A stretch of DNA of 64,000 bases from the NCBI RefSeq assembly GCF_012911845.1, contig NZ_JAAXCU010000038.1, forward strand, positions 1 to 64,000, given 5' to 3'. Positions 43,118 to 52,772 of this stretch are shown one piece after another. The notes below the pieces were generated by a model. It was not told the DNA's origin. It did not search any database and worked only from the letters and a program-made list of their open reading frames with translations. The DNA is from Bacillus sp. RO2. Lineage in GTDB: Bacteria > Bacillota > Bacilli > Bacillales > Bacillaceae_I. A program made the translations under genes and the position numbers. The first letter of the stretch is position 1; each line of letters starts with the position of its first letter.

Positions 43118-44653
43118 ATGGTACAAGGTGCATTTAATGTAGATTATTTTATTTTGCTTACTGCATTTCTTCTAATTGTCGGAGTAATAACAACAAAATT
43201 CTCTTCAAAACTGGGTGTTCCAGCTCTTGTATTGTTTATCATTGTTGGGATGATGGCTGGGAGTGATGGACTTGGTTTTATCTATTTTGATAATGTAAAG
43301 TATGCTCAATTAATAGGTATCTTTGCGCTCGTCATTATCCTATTTGAAGGTGGTTTGCAAACAAAATGGGGGACGGTACGCAAAGTGATCAAGCCTTCTT
43401 TATCATTAGCCACACTTGGGGTAATTTTGACTTCTGCACTTGTGGCAGCATCTGCTAAGCTTATCCTAGATGTGTCATGGTTAGAAGCATTCCTATTTGG
43501 AGCTATCGTCGGCTCAACAGATGCAGCAGCAGTATTTGCAGTGTTAAAAGGACAGAATATAAAGGCGCGCATGGGAGCAACCCTTGAGGCAGAATCAGGT
43601 ACGAATGATCCTATGGCAGTGTTCTTGACATTATCCTTTATTGAATTGCTTACTGCTTCAAATCCTAGCTACATAGGGTTCATCGGAAGCTTCTTCTGGC
43701 AGATGGGAATTGGTTTATTATTGGGATTAGGACTTGGTAAGCTCGCTTCCTATTCCATTAATAAGATAAATCTCGATTCCTCTGGGTTATATCCTGTCTT
43801 TGCTATGGCATTCGCACTTTTAACCTATAGTATCGCAGCGCTGATAGGAGCAAGTGGACTATTAGCGGTGTATGTGGCAGCGTTAATCATAGGGAACAAT
43901 GAACTTACCTATCGACAGTCGATTTTCCGTTTTAATGAAGGGTTCGCATGGATGATGCAAATTCTGATGTTTATCATATTGGGGTTATTGGTCTTCCCTG
44001 GGCAATTGTTCCAGTGGGACATCATGCTTAAAGGTTTGTTATTATCGGTGATTTTAATAGTTGTAGCTAGACCTATAGCAGTATTCCTTTCAACCATAGG
44101 AATGGATTTCAGTATAAAAGAAAAAGTGTTTCTATCATGGGCCGGTCTCCGTGGAGCAGTACCAATCGTTCTCGCTACATTTCCAATGATTGCTGGCATT
44201 CCAAATGCTCAACTATTCTTTAATGTTGTTTTCTTCGTCGTCTTGACCTCTACTCTAGTTCAAGGATCAACGATTACGATGCTTGCGAAAAAACTAGATT
44301 TAACAGGACCTAAGAAGATTGCACCTATTCATTCGTTAGAGTTGGTTTCCATCGGTAAAGCAAATGCGGAGATTATTGAGTTCCAAGTGGAAGAGGATTT
44401 AGATATGGTAGGGAAGACACTTGCTGAATTGGAATTTCCGGATAAAACACTTATTAATGCCATTATTAGAGCAGGAATCCTTGTAACTCCATCAGGTGAT
44501 ACGGTTATAAGAGATAAGGATTTCATGTATATTCTTACCGCTAGACAAAGTAAACTTGCTTTAGAAAATTTCCTCAAAAAGAAGAAAGTAGTCGAACAAG
44601 ATGTAGATGAGGAAGAGTTAAGCGAAAAAGAAGAAGTAAAAGAAACCGTCTAA
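43118..44653 (+). CDS. K+/H+ (or Na+/H+) antiporter, CPA1 family with TrkA_C domain
   Basis: A 511-residue antiporter resembling NhaP2/CvrA. About twelve membrane segments fill residues 1-390, with the ion-binding FGAIVGSTDAAAVFAVL and ESGTNDPMAVF motifs (about 131-147 and 164-174) and GLRGAVPIVLATFP. A cytosolic TrkA_C domain (about 410-485, EIIEFQVEEDLDMVGKTLAE) would sense nucleotide or ion state. A charged tail ends the protein. It starts 11 bases after the recombinase gene, perhaps by chance. Confidence 0.92.
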   Translation: MVQGAFNVDYFILLTAFLLIVGVITTKFSSKLGVPALVLFIIVGMMAGSDGLGFIYFDNVKYAQLIGIFALVIILFEGGLQTKWGTVRKVIKPSLSLATLGVILTSALVAASAKLILDVSWLEAFLFGAIVGSTDAAAVFAVLKGQNIKARMGATLEAESGTNDPMAVFLTLSFIELLTASNPSYIGFIGSFFWQMGIGLLLGLGLGKLASYSINKINLDSSGLYPVFAMAFALLTYSIAALIGASGLLAVYVAALIIGNNELTYRQSIFRFNEGFAWMMQILMFIILGLLVFPGQLFQWDIMLKGLLLSVILIVVARPIAVFLSTIGMDFSIKEKVFLSWAGLRGAVPIVLATFPMIAGIPNAQLFFNVVFFVVLTSTLVQGSTITMLAKKLDLTGPKKIAPIHSLELVSIGKANAEIIEFQVEEDLDMVGKTLAELEFPDKTLINAIIRAGILVTPSGDTVIRDKDFMYILTARQSKLALENFLKKKKVVEQDVDEEELSEKEEVKETV

Positions 44654-44688
44654 AAACAAGGATAGCCAAATGGTTATCCTGTTTTTAT
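44653..44688. terminator. Terminator between convergent genes
   Basis: AAACAAGGATAGCCA pairs imperfectly with TGGTTATCCTGTTT and is followed by TTATTT. It can serve both the antiporter gene and the gene at 44689-45243. Confidence 0.8.
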
Positions 44689-45243
44689 TTAGTCTATATT
44701 TAAAATAGATCTACATATTTTTTCAGTGATTAATTTTAGAATGTAAGCAATTAAGATATATAACGGTATGGAAATATAGAAACTCCAGTGAAAAGGGATG
44801 TATAGTCCGAGTTTTTCAGCTACTGGTTCTGCTATCAAAGATGCTCCAACAGCCAAAACGATGTTTGCATATAAAAATCCCTTACCGTCTTGAAAGTATT
44901 GATATAGAAGCATATAAGTAATGGGGATGAGACAATAATCAAATATATACGACTTAGGTAATAAGGGACTAAGATTGTATGTGTATCCCCATAGCCCAAG
45001 CTCATAACCCAAGCCGTCCAGGTTAGAGGCTACAATAGTCCATAGCAGTCCAAATATGGTGATTCTGGGGAGATGCTTAGATTTTTTTAGTTTCCAAAAT
45101 AATGTCCATAAAATAATAAAAATAGCAACCATTGTCCACCATCGCCAAGAGAACACTACATGTTCAAGCCAGAAATTCACATGGGCTTGGACGGAGGATT
45201 GATTTTTATTAAAGATTTCTATGTACTGTTGCTTGATAGACAT
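44689..45243 (-). CDS. CBO0543-like membrane protein
   Basis: A membrane protein of 184 residues with about six hydrophobic segments and an aromatic-rich loop (VVFSWRWWTMVAIFIILWTL) typical of the CBO0543 family seen in Bacilli and Clostridia; function unknown. Conserved-looking LDGLGYELGLWGYTYN and LIPITYMLLYQYF stretches follow. ATG 45243 (MSIKQQYIEIF) has an AGTAGG ribosome site; an ATG six codons earlier has none. It is monocistronic on the minus strand. Confidence 0.75.
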   Translation of the reverse strand: MSIKQQYIEIFNKNQSSVQAHVNFWLEHVVFSWRWWTMVAIFIILWTLFWKLKKSKHLPRITIFGLLWTIVASNLDGLGYELGLWGYTYNLSPLLPKSYIFDYCLIPITYMLLYQYFQDGKGFLYANIVLAVGASLIAEPVAEKLGLYIPFHWSFYISIPLYILIAYILKLITEKICRSILNID

Positions 45244-45324
45244 ATATAAGCCTACTCTCAAACTAAAGGATAAAGATAGTTTTTCTCTTTGAATAAAAAT
45301 GATACACGAAGTAATAAAATGAAT

Positions 45325-45351
45325 AAGAACCGGGAATAGTTCCCGGTTCTT
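45325..45351 (-). terminator. Terminator after the purine permease gene
   Basis: AAGAACCGGGAA and TTCCCGGTTCTT form a perfect 12-bp stem with a 3-base loop; a T-rich stretch follows on the minus strand. Confidence 0.85.
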
Positions 45352-45364
45352 GATACGCCTTCAC

Positions 45365-46894
45365 TTATGAAGCTACTTTCTGATTAACGGTAATGTTGTT
45401 ATCAGAATTTGTTACAATACTTGAAGCACGTTGGTACGAACAATAAACAAGAAAAACTGCAATGAACACATAACCTATAGCAAAATCCGGTGCTGCGTTC
45501 AAAGCTAGCTTTGGAGCATGCATGAATCCGACGAAAGATAAGAAGGCTCCAATCAAAGCGAAATAGGAGGCACGACGGTAATCCTGGTCGATAATATAAA
45601 CGGTAATGGCACCAAGTACAATTGCCGTGAACATGGCTCCTTGGCCAAGAGGGACAATTCCTTCTGAAATACTGGAAACAACTTCACCCGCACTGTTATT
45701 GAAACGAGTCATTACATAATTAGCGAAATAAGGCAGCATGGCAATAGCAACTGCTGGAAAATATTTTTTGTCATTGGATCCAAAAGCTGATGCCACCATG
45801 GAAATTCCGACAAATACTAATATTGGTGCCACTGCAGCAAGCGGAATAATGGCTGCAAGGGCGGCAATAACTCCTGTCATAGCAGCAATGCCGAAGACAA
45901 TTGCATTCAATATGCTATATCCTCTACCTGCACCCATCCATTTAGAACCTACTGTTGCAATGTAAACAGTAGTAGGGAAGAGTCCGCCAAAAATAGCCCC
46001 AAGCATTGTTCCAACTCCATCCACAGCTTGACATCCACGAACATCATAAGAATCACCTTCTGCAGCCATGGCATCCACGTTATTCATCGTTTCAATGGCA
46101 TTGTATAACGTAATAGGAAGGATGATTGCTAATAGTCCAATAAGTGCTCCAAACAGGTAGGTCATCCCCTCAAAAGCCGCCAAAGATGGCAATATTGGAT
46201 AAAACCCAATGTTATTCAATCCATCTGCTATTTGAGATGGAGATTGATAACCTAAAGTGAAAGCTAGAACAGTACCGATAATAACGGCAAACAGGGAAGC
46301 TGGGATTTTGAAAGGCATGGTCATTTTTCCTACAACCCCAGCAATGATAATTACTAAAGCCACTAAGCCCACAACAGGAATGGAGAAGGTATTAAATAGC
46401 ATCTCCCCAGCGATAAACGTGAGAGCAACACCTGCAAGTGCACCAAGCATTGCAGCACGAGGCAGCTGATTTCTTACCCAGTTCCCTGTAAAACTTACTA
46501 GAGTCTCGATTAAGCCGCTTAAAAACGCGGCAGCTACAGCAATTTTCCACGCAAGTTCCGGGTTACCGGTTAGGGCATTAGCAGGAGCTAACACTCCAAA
46601 TAGAAAAACAAACATAACCGGGGTACTTATCCCGTAAGAAAGGGCGGTCACATCTGTTCTTCCCTCTTTTTGTGCAAGGCGCTTAGCCATGAATGCATAG
46701 TATAGATTCCCGACCATAACAGCAACGGCCGCACCCGGGATGACCTTACCAAATACGATGCTTGCAGGAAAACCCATACCTAGCATCGTTACGGCAATGA
46801 TGACGAAGTTTGCCAGGTTATTTTGAAAAAGGGCGAAGAATGCATCTGTATCTTCTTTTTTATACCATGGATAATGTACAGTAGTAGCTTTCAT
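45365..46894 (-). CDS. NCS2-family purine/xanthine permease
   Basis: A 509-residue nucleobase transporter with about twelve to fourteen membrane segments. It has NCS2/AzgA-like stretches such as TDVTALSYGISTPVMFVFLF, RAAMLGALAGVALTFIAGE, LYNAIETMNNVDAMAAEGDSY and GGLFPTTVYIATVG. AzgA-type proteins carry hypoxanthine, guanine or adenine. It follows xpt by 19 bases, in one operon controlled by the upstream guanine-class riboswitch, so a guanine or hypoxanthine/xanthine substrate is likely. GGAGG precedes the ATG. Confidence 0.9.
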   Translation of the reverse strand: MKATTVHYPWYKKEDTDAFFALFQNNLANFVIIAVTMLGMGFPASIVFGKVIPGAAVAVMVGNLYYAFMAKRLAQKEGRTDVTALSYGISTPVMFVFLFGVLAPANALTGNPELAWKIAVAAAFLSGLIETLVSFTGNWVRNQLPRAAMLGALAGVALTFIAGEMLFNTFSIPVVGLVALVIIIAGVVGKMTMPFKIPASLFAVIIGTVLAFTLGYQSPSQIADGLNNIGFYPILPSLAAFEGMTYLFGALIGLLAIILPITLYNAIETMNNVDAMAAEGDSYDVRGCQAVDGVGTMLGAIFGGLFPTTVYIATVGSKWMGAGRGYSILNAIVFGIAAMTGVIAALAAIIPLAAVAPILVFVGISMVASAFGSNDKKYFPAVAIAMLPYFANYVMTRFNNSAGEVVSSISEGIVPLGQGAMFTAIVLGAITVYIIDQDYRRASYFALIGAFLSFVGFMHAPKLALNAAPDFAIGYVFIAVFLVYCSYQRASSIVTNSDNNITVNQKVAS

Positions 46895-46913
46895 AGGATG
46901 ACCTCCAAATAGG

Positions 46914-47712
<799 letters not shown>

Positions 47713-47828
47713 TATTTATTATATTGTTTGGTTTATGAAGTGATTATAAAGGAAAAAGTTCGCTTTGAAAAGGTTTTTGTAGAAAAACACGAATGAAAAT
47801 ATAAAATGTAAGAAGTAAATTCGTTAAT

Positions 47829-47865
47829 AATAAAAATAACCAGGTTTCTATAACCGGTTATTTTA
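47829..47865 (-). terminator. Terminator of the secreted-protein gene
   Basis: On the minus strand AAAATAACC and GGTTATTTT arms enclose an inner GGTT/AACC pair and are followed by TATTATT. From 47713 to 47828 nothing else is seen. Confidence 0.7.
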
Positions 47866-47874
47866 GTGAACTAG

Positions 47875-48309
47875 CTAAGATTTTTTAATTGTCTCTTTCA
47901 TCTTTTTCATTTCGGTGTAAATATCTTCTTTATCTACATTTAACTCTTTGGCAATGTCCTTGAAGGATTGCCCATTTTCTTTTTTTGTCAAAATTTCTGT
48001 TACATCCACTTTACCTAGTTTAGAAAGGATGGAAGCTTTCACCAAAGTGTGCAACTCTGCTCCGTTCTGAAGAAGCTTTTCAAGTTCCGGCTGTTCTTTG
48101 TTTAAATAGTTAGAAAGGTAAGGGATAACTTTTTCCTTGTTTTGTTCCAAGTATTCGTTGTATTTTTTCCAATGACGATAGTGATCATTTCTATATTCAT
48201 TATGATGTTCGTGCTTTTCCTCAGGAGAAGCGAGTACGCTTGGAACAAGAATTGTGGATGCTGAAAATACCAATAAGGATAAGATAGATAAACTCAGTAG
48301 TCTTTGCAT
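47875..48309 (-). CDS. Secreted His-rich helical protein
   Basis: A 144-residue exported protein, not recognised. The signal peptide is MQRLLSLSILSLLVFSASTI to VLAS; the mature start is rich in His, Glu and Tyr (HEHHNEYRNDHYRHWKKYNE). The C-terminal half contains a helix-turn-helix-like SFKDIAKELNVDKEDIYTEM, a pattern also found in secreted DUF proteins and not proof of DNA binding. ATG 48309 follows AAAGGAGG; the longer open frame to 48369 runs through that site. Single gene. Confidence 0.75.
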   Translation of the reverse strand: MQRLLSLSILSLLVFSASTILVPSVLASPEEKHEHHNEYRNDHYRHWKKYNEYLEQNKEKVIPYLSNYLNKEQPELEKLLQNGAELHTLVKASILSKLGKVDVTEILTKKENGQSFKDIAKELNVDKEDIYTEMKKMKETIKKS

Positions 48310-48526
48310 CTTTTTTCCTCCTTTATATATGTACATTTTACTTTCTCCCAAAAAAGCAAAAATATCCAAAATATGTATTTATGAAAGTGGTCAATTGAAA
48401 TTACGAATGATTGTATAAAAAACAAATCTACTTTCCCAATAGTCTTTTATTACCATTTACCTTAAAATGGAATCAGGGCTTTGGAACTATATTTTGTTTG
48501 CAGTAATGGAACAGGAGGTAAAGATT

Positions 48527-49519
48527 TTGAAGAGAATTCTCTTGCTCATTTCATCGGCAAGTATGGTAGTGATCATTGCTTATTCAATCTATGAATATAC
48601 CACTTTTACAATATTAAATTCTGAAAGAGGTATCACTGATTTTATCCAAGTACATTTAGGGGAACTGGATAAAACGCCATTGCTATTGGAAACGTATCCT
48701 ATTAAACATACAAAAAAGGTGATTGCAACATTTGAACATAAAGGAAATCAATTAGGAGCTGTTATTTTTCAAAAAGGTTTTTATGGGAAATTGAAATCTG
48801 AAAAAATAATGCTCGATCGTCCCTTTTATTCGGAAATTATCAATACGAAGAAAGGAACATTTATCCTGTTCATTGGTGAAAATAAACATACTGCCATACA
48901 GACCATTGTAACGGATATTGTTAGCAGTGGGGAAAGAGTGAAGTTAGCTGTGCCACCACAAAAATATTTTTCCCAGATTATGAAAATGGAAGATATCACA
49001 AAAATCGATACTGAACCAATCTATATTTATAGAACACTGAAAGAAGCTATTACAGGTGCTGCTGATAATATGGAGGGGATGGAGTTGATGTTTGTGGACG
49101 AAGAGCATCAATCTTTTCTGATTTATTCTGAAGAGAATTCTGTATTAAAAACGGTTCTTGGTGTTTATGATAATAATGATCATGGCTTTGAAGTAACTGG
49201 GATGGAGAAACCCAACTTCTATACGATGAAAGAAGAAAAAGACTTCTGTTTTGAAGAAAAAAAAGTGAACGGAGACACTATTGAGCATACATATATTCAT
49301 GGGTTGGTACCAAAACATGAAGATGTACAAAAAGTGGTGCTTGAAGTACAAAGGAAAGAGGAAGTAATTTACCAAATTTCAAGCGATGTCGTTGCAAACC
49401 AATTTCTCCTCCATATATCTTCACCAAAGCTTCTAGAAGAGGATGCAAAGGTCATAAAGAAATTTCATTTGTATGATAAAGAAGGAAAGTATATACGAAC
49501 AGAATTAAAAGCTGGCTGA
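48527..49519 (+). CDS. Membrane-anchored hypothetical protein, 330 aa
   Basis: Not recognised. TTG 48527 follows AGGAGG by eight bases and gives KRILLLISSASMVVIIAY as an N-terminal anchor. The remaining 300 residues are outside the cell and mostly beta-like (TFILFIGENKHTAI, SFLIYSEENSVLKTVLGVYD), with no enzyme motif or cysteine pairs except a lone Cys in KDFCFEEK. The longer open frame to 48467 lacks a ribosome site. It is divergent from the secreted His-rich protein and has its own terminator. Confidence 0.7.
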   Translation: MKRILLLISSASMVVIIAYSIYEYTTFTILNSERGITDFIQVHLGELDKTPLLLETYPIKHTKKVIATFEHKGNQLGAVIFQKGFYGKLKSEKIMLDRPFYSEIINTKKGTFILFIGENKHTAIQTIVTDIVSSGERVKLAVPPQKYFSQIMKMEDITKIDTEPIYIYRTLKEAITGAADNMEGMELMFVDEEHQSFLIYSEENSVLKTVLGVYDNNDHGFEVTGMEKPNFYTMKEEKDFCFEEKKVNGDTIEHTYIHGLVPKHEDVQKVVLEVQRKEEVIYQISSDVVANQFLLHISSPKLLEEDAKVIKKFHLYDKEGKYIRTELKAG

Positions 49520-49537
49520 ATCGCTGGCTTTTATTTA
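49507..49537 (+). terminator. Terminator overlapping a stop codon
   Basis: AAAAGCTGGC faces GCTGGCTTTT (a GCxxGC-type stem) around TGAATC, followed by ATTTAT. Confidence 0.6.
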
Positions 49538-49654
49538 TCGTTTAATTTATGTAGGAATAGTGTTTGGTGAAATAGAAGGGATTTACATGTAAAGGGGAGC
49601 AAATTGCGCTTATTCGAGGCAAGACCGCTTAATGTTTCTCTCGCAGGAAGCGGC

Positions 49655-49849
49655 CTAACTTTTAATGGGTTCATCACTTGTGGAAATATGTTTGTAAACG
49701 GAGATGTTTTGAAGAATACTGACAACCATAAGAACGAACATCATCCAAAAATAACCTATGTCTTGAATGACGAATGCAATAACGGAGGCCACTAGCATAA
49801 GAAAGCTAGCCATAATACTGATTACAAAAACTATTTTGCTTAAACCCAA
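49655..49849 (-). CDS. Small two-helix membrane protein, 64 aa
   Basis: TTG 49849 lies ten bases after GGAGG (AAGGAGGAG on the minus strand). The product has two hydrophobic helices (IVFVISIMASFLMLVASVIA and YFWMMFVLMVVSILQNIS) and short polar ends. No family was recognised. A GC-rich inverted repeat just past the stop (49617-49664) may be its terminator. The region 49850-50030 shows nothing further. Confidence 0.65.
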   Translation of the reverse strand: MGLSKIVFVISIMASFLMLVASVIAFVIQDIGYFWMMFVLMVVSILQNISVYKHISTSDEPIKS

Positions 49850-50032
49850 AGCTACATCTCCTCCTTAACTATAGAAGTATAACATAGTGAAAAGTATTCG
49901 GTACCTTTATACCCATGATTAGGGAAAGGTATGTTTGTAATTATACAATAAAATTGGTAATTTCATCATTACAGTTATGTAAAAAAATTCGCAAAACGAA
50001 GTATTCGATAACATGGACGATAAATAAATGCA

Positions 50033-50064
50033 AAAGGTTCCTTGAAAATGGTAAAGGAATCTAA
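50033..50064 (-). terminator. Terminator of the lipoprotein gene
   Basis: On the minus strand AGATTCCTTT pairs with AAGGAACCTT, ending TTTTG. Confidence 0.6.
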
Positions 50065-50082
50065 AAATGAAAGATAAAATTA

Positions 50083-50751
50083 TTATCCTTCATTTATTTT
50101 TATTAACTTATGAACATCCTTTAATACTTCTGCTTCCACTTCATGACGAATCCACCCTACATTTGGTGCAAAAGCTGAATTGCCTTTGCGTAAAGTGTTT
50201 CCATCCTTGTCTTTCTCTTCAAAATCTATAATAATACAATCTTTAAAAGTCTTGGCAGGGGTTTTTATTTCCGCATCGACTTCCCGAATGTGATACGTGA
50301 TCTTAAGATCAAAATCTTCCATTTCCTCAGTCCAGGAATGACTGGCTTCCAATGGATAGGCTATAATTTTTGTTTTGGGGAATTTCTTAATATCTTTGGC
50401 ATCCCATTCGGAGGGGAATTCCTCAGACAATACGATATATCCATAGATACCATCTTTTGTTTCTTCATAAAAGTTACTTGTCTCCGAAATATCAGAAGAA
50501 GATTCGGCAGACTCCAGGTCAATGACTGTTCTTACTTCAACTATTTCGCTATTGGGGACTTGACTATATAGTACTCTATAATCTGTATGTCCTTTTTCCT
50601 CTATATAGCGTCGGAAAGAATAATCTCCTGAAGTTGGTAAAATTGGAGCTTGATCTTCTGCCTTTGTTTGGCCGCCTTCGATTTCTGTTCCACACCCAGC
50701 TGGAAATATGCTGCAAAGCGCAATAAAAAGAATAATAAGTACATTTCTCAA
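50083..50751 (-). CDS. Hypothetical lipoprotein, 222 aa
   Basis: A lipoprotein by its N-terminus: MRNVLIILFIALCSIFPAGC, with the lipidated Cys at residue 20. The mature part has an acidic linker, then about 170 residues of beta-rich sequence (YRVLYSQVPNSEIVEVRTVI, DCIIIDFEEKDKDGNTLRKG) ending with APNVGWIRHEV. The closing pattern resembles extracytoplasmic lipoproteins whose C-terminal module ends in a conserved GxVR segment. No function is known. AAGGAGG precedes the ATG. Confidence 0.75.
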   Translation of the reverse strand: MRNVLIILFIALCSIFPAGCGTEIEGGQTKAEDQAPILPTSGDYSFRRYIEEKGHTDYRVLYSQVPNSEIVEVRTVIDLESAESSSDISETSNFYEETKDGIYGYIVLSEEFPSEWDAKDIKKFPKTKIIAYPLEASHSWTEEMEDFDLKITYHIREVDAEIKTPAKTFKDCIIIDFEEKDKDGNTLRKGNSAFAPNVGWIRHEVEAEVLKDVHKLIKINEG

Positions 50752-50811
50752 GTCAACTCCTCCTTAAATGGTTAAAGTTGAAGATAGTGTACCCATTATT
50801 CCATTTTTTAG

Positions 50812-51222
50812 TTAATCTAAACCCAGCATTTCCAAAAACGGTTCGGAATCTTCACTAAAGTAGTAAAACATAGGTTGATCTTTCTCGTTGAAGATTAGCA
50901 TATAGGGCTTTTCTGCATCCGGAAAAATAAAAATGACTTGATTTACAGGCTGCTTAAATACTTTCGTTTCAATTTCTTCAGCTGGATCAAAAATAACCTT
51001 AATCATAAACCCAGTTTTAGGGGTAGGGTTAAGCTTGGGATACAGGGAATCTGCACTTTTTACAAGCTTTAGTGTTTCTTCCTTGTTTTTCTCATTCAGA
51101 GGGATTGATTTAATAACTTTTCCTTGAGTAACATCAAAGACTTCTATTGGAAGCGGCTGTGCAGTAAAGGTCATGGGAAAAGCTCCACAAAAGAGAAATA
51201 GAAGAAAAAATATCTTCCTCAT
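50812..51222 (-). CDS. Small exported protein, 136 aa
   Basis: Not recognised. ATG 51222 follows AGAGAGGTG and gives the signal peptide MRKIFFLLFLFCGAFPMTFT. The mature protein is mixed alpha/beta (PLPIEVFDVTQGKVIKSIPL, QVIFIFPDAEKPYMLIFNEK). The longer frame to 51327 overlaps the next small gene region and has no ribosome site. It lies among other lipoprotein and membrane-protein genes on the minus strand. Confidence 0.7.
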   Translation of the reverse strand: MRKIFFLLFLFCGAFPMTFTAQPLPIEVFDVTQGKVIKSIPLNEKNKEETLKLVKSADSLYPKLNPTPKTGFMIKVIFDPAEEIETKVFKQPVNQVIFIFPDAEKPYMLIFNEKDQPMFYYFSEDSEPFLEMLGLD

Positions 51223-51275
51223 TAATATCACCTCTCTTGTAGTATGAAGCAAAAGAAGTGAAATCATAAGATACT

Positions 51276-51389
51276 TTATTCTTCGTGCCCTAGAAATCGA
51301 TACCCGATGTATAAAATTAGAAGGCAACCCAAGGTAATTAAGATTAAATCATAACCGACACATGAAGATTGTAGACATAGTTCTCCCAT
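51276..51389 (-). CDS. Tiny membrane protein, 37 aa
   Basis: On the minus strand GGGAGG lies six bases before ATG 51389. The product has a single hydrophobic helix (YDLILITLGCLLILYIGYRF) between a Cys-containing N-terminus and a charged end. It is too short for most gene callers. It may be cotranscribed with the exported-protein gene that starts 53 bases downstream. Confidence 0.6.
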   Translation of the reverse strand: MGELCLQSSCVGYDLILITLGCLLILYIGYRFLGHEE

Positions 51390-51478
51390 AAAAATCCTCC
51401 CAATTACAATTTTTTAACTATATGAAAATGCTGGTAAGTTTATGCTATATCACCAGAAGTAAGCGATTACATTGAACG

Positions 51479-51610
51479 CGCTGTTGATTTCCGCAAATGG
51501 CTTCGCTTTCCTAGGGGCGCCGCTGGAGCCTCCTCGGCTACGCCTGCGGGGTCTCCACCTAGCGCTATCTCCCTCAGGAGTCTTAGCCTTTTGCTCCAAT
51601 CAACAGCTAG
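51479..51610 (+). repeat. Dispersed element copy G
   Basis: Canonical ends CTGTTGATT/AATCAACAG. The inner arms differ (GGCGCCGCTGGAG facing CTCCACCTAGCGC) but remain complementary at their tips. Confidence 0.9.
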
Positions 51611-51647
51611 AAACCTCATATATTATTGGGGATTTTTTTGACCTATT

Positions 51648-51687
51648 TAAAAGTCGAACGGAAGCAGATGCATTTGTTCGACTTTTT
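51648..51687 (-). terminator. Terminator of the small lipoprotein gene
   Basis: AAAAGTCGAAC pairs with GTTCGACTTTT around a loop of about 17 bases, directly after the stop on the minus strand. Confidence 0.65.
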
Positions 51688-51689
51688 GT

Positions 51690-52043
51690 TTATTCCACTT
51701 TTTCTTTTTCGTCTTGAATTTTTTCTTTCAATAACGTAACAGCCTCTTCCTTGTCGTAGGTGAATAAAATCATGTCGTCGGTAAGATAACCTGTATACTC
51801 AAACACTATATAAGCGGGAGTATGTTCAATATTGTAATCTGGATACTTCTCCGCTGCCTCATCTAAGCCGATGACTATGTCACTGTCTTTTAGAATGATT
51901 TCAATATCTTCAATCTCAGACAGTGATTCCTCTTCTTTTTGTTCAACAACTTCAATATAAGAAAAACGATCTGGAATGTGTGTTGGCATACCGCAGGCTG
52001 TTAGAAAAAGGAGGAATAGGGATAGAATAAAGATTTTCTTCAT
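51690..52043 (-). CDS. Hypothetical lipoprotein, 117 aa
   Basis: The N-terminus MKKIFILSLFLLFLTACG is a signal peptide with lipobox LTAC (Cys17). The mature 100 residues are strongly acidic, with a central IEIILKDSDIVIGLDEAAEK, which looks like a small alpha/beta fold, and a charged end. Not recognised. AGGTG precedes the ATG. Divergent from dedA. Confidence 0.72.
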   Translation of the reverse strand: MKKIFILSLFLLFLTACGMPTHIPDRFSYIEVVEQKEEESLSEIEDIEIILKDSDIVIGLDEAAEKYPDYNIEHTPAYIVFEYTGYLTDDMILFTYDKEEAVTLLKEKIQDEKEKVE

Positions 52044-52170
52044 TTATCAGCACCTCCATACATGTAAGATTCGACATAATTAGTGAAAACCCTTTTCTTA
52101 TTTTAGTGCTTTTCGTGGACTTGCTCTCATACATTGTTAGGGACAACTCTCTTACAAATGAGGTGAGGAT

Positions 52171-52758
52171 ATGGAGAACTTTTTTTTATCTATTTTTGAA
52201 TTTTTCACCACATTGGGGGTTTGGGGAATTGCTCTTGGCTTAATGGTGGAGGTCATTCCTAGCGAAATCGTCCTTGGATATGGTGGTTATTTAATCTCCA
52301 TTGGGGAGATAGGGTTTATGGGAGCAATGTTCGCAGGTGTGGCAGGTGGTACATTGGCTCAGCTTTTTTTATACTGGGCAGGAAGCATTGGCGGAAGGCC
52401 ATTTCTTGAGAAGTATGGAAAATACATATTGATTCAGCCGAAGCATTTAGACATTTCGGAAAAATGGTTTCAGAATTACGGACCGATTGTCATTTTTACA
52501 GCTCGATTTATTCCTGTGGTGAGGCACGCTATTTCCATTCCAGCTGGTATAGCCAAAATGAAGTTTTTGCCTTTTCTTTTATATACAGTTGCAGCAGTTA
52601 TTCCATGGACCATTTTATTTATATATATTGGTTTTCAACTAGGTGAGAACTGGCGGAATATTAAACACGCCGCACAACCTCTCATCATTCCTTTAATGAT
52701 ATTAATTATCCTTGGAGCCATCACTTATTTTGTTTTTGATAGAAAAAGAACGGAATAG
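52171..52758 (+). CDS. DedA-family membrane protein (possible C55-P flippase)
   Basis: A 195-residue DedA protein. The reentrant-loop motifs are present: VEVIPSEIVLGYGGYLISIG (about 27-46) and FTARFIPVVRHAISIPAGIA (about 109-128) with the conserved Arg and Pro. Some DedA proteins (UptA in B. subtilis) return undecaprenyl phosphate to the inner leaflet. Here it lies 14 bases before a uppP gene, so a joint role in lipid-carrier recycling is likely. GAGGTGAGG precedes the ATG. Confidence 0.9.
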   Translation: MENFFLSIFEFFTTLGVWGIALGLMVEVIPSEIVLGYGGYLISIGEIGFMGAMFAGVAGGTLAQLFLYWAGSIGGRPFLEKYGKYILIQPKHLDISEKWFQNYGPIVIFTARFIPVVRHAISIPAGIAKMKFLPFLLYTVAAVIPWTILFIYIGFQLGENWRNIKHAAQPLIIPLMILIILGAITYFVFDRKRTE

Positions 52759-52772
52759 GAGGGGGAGAAGAT

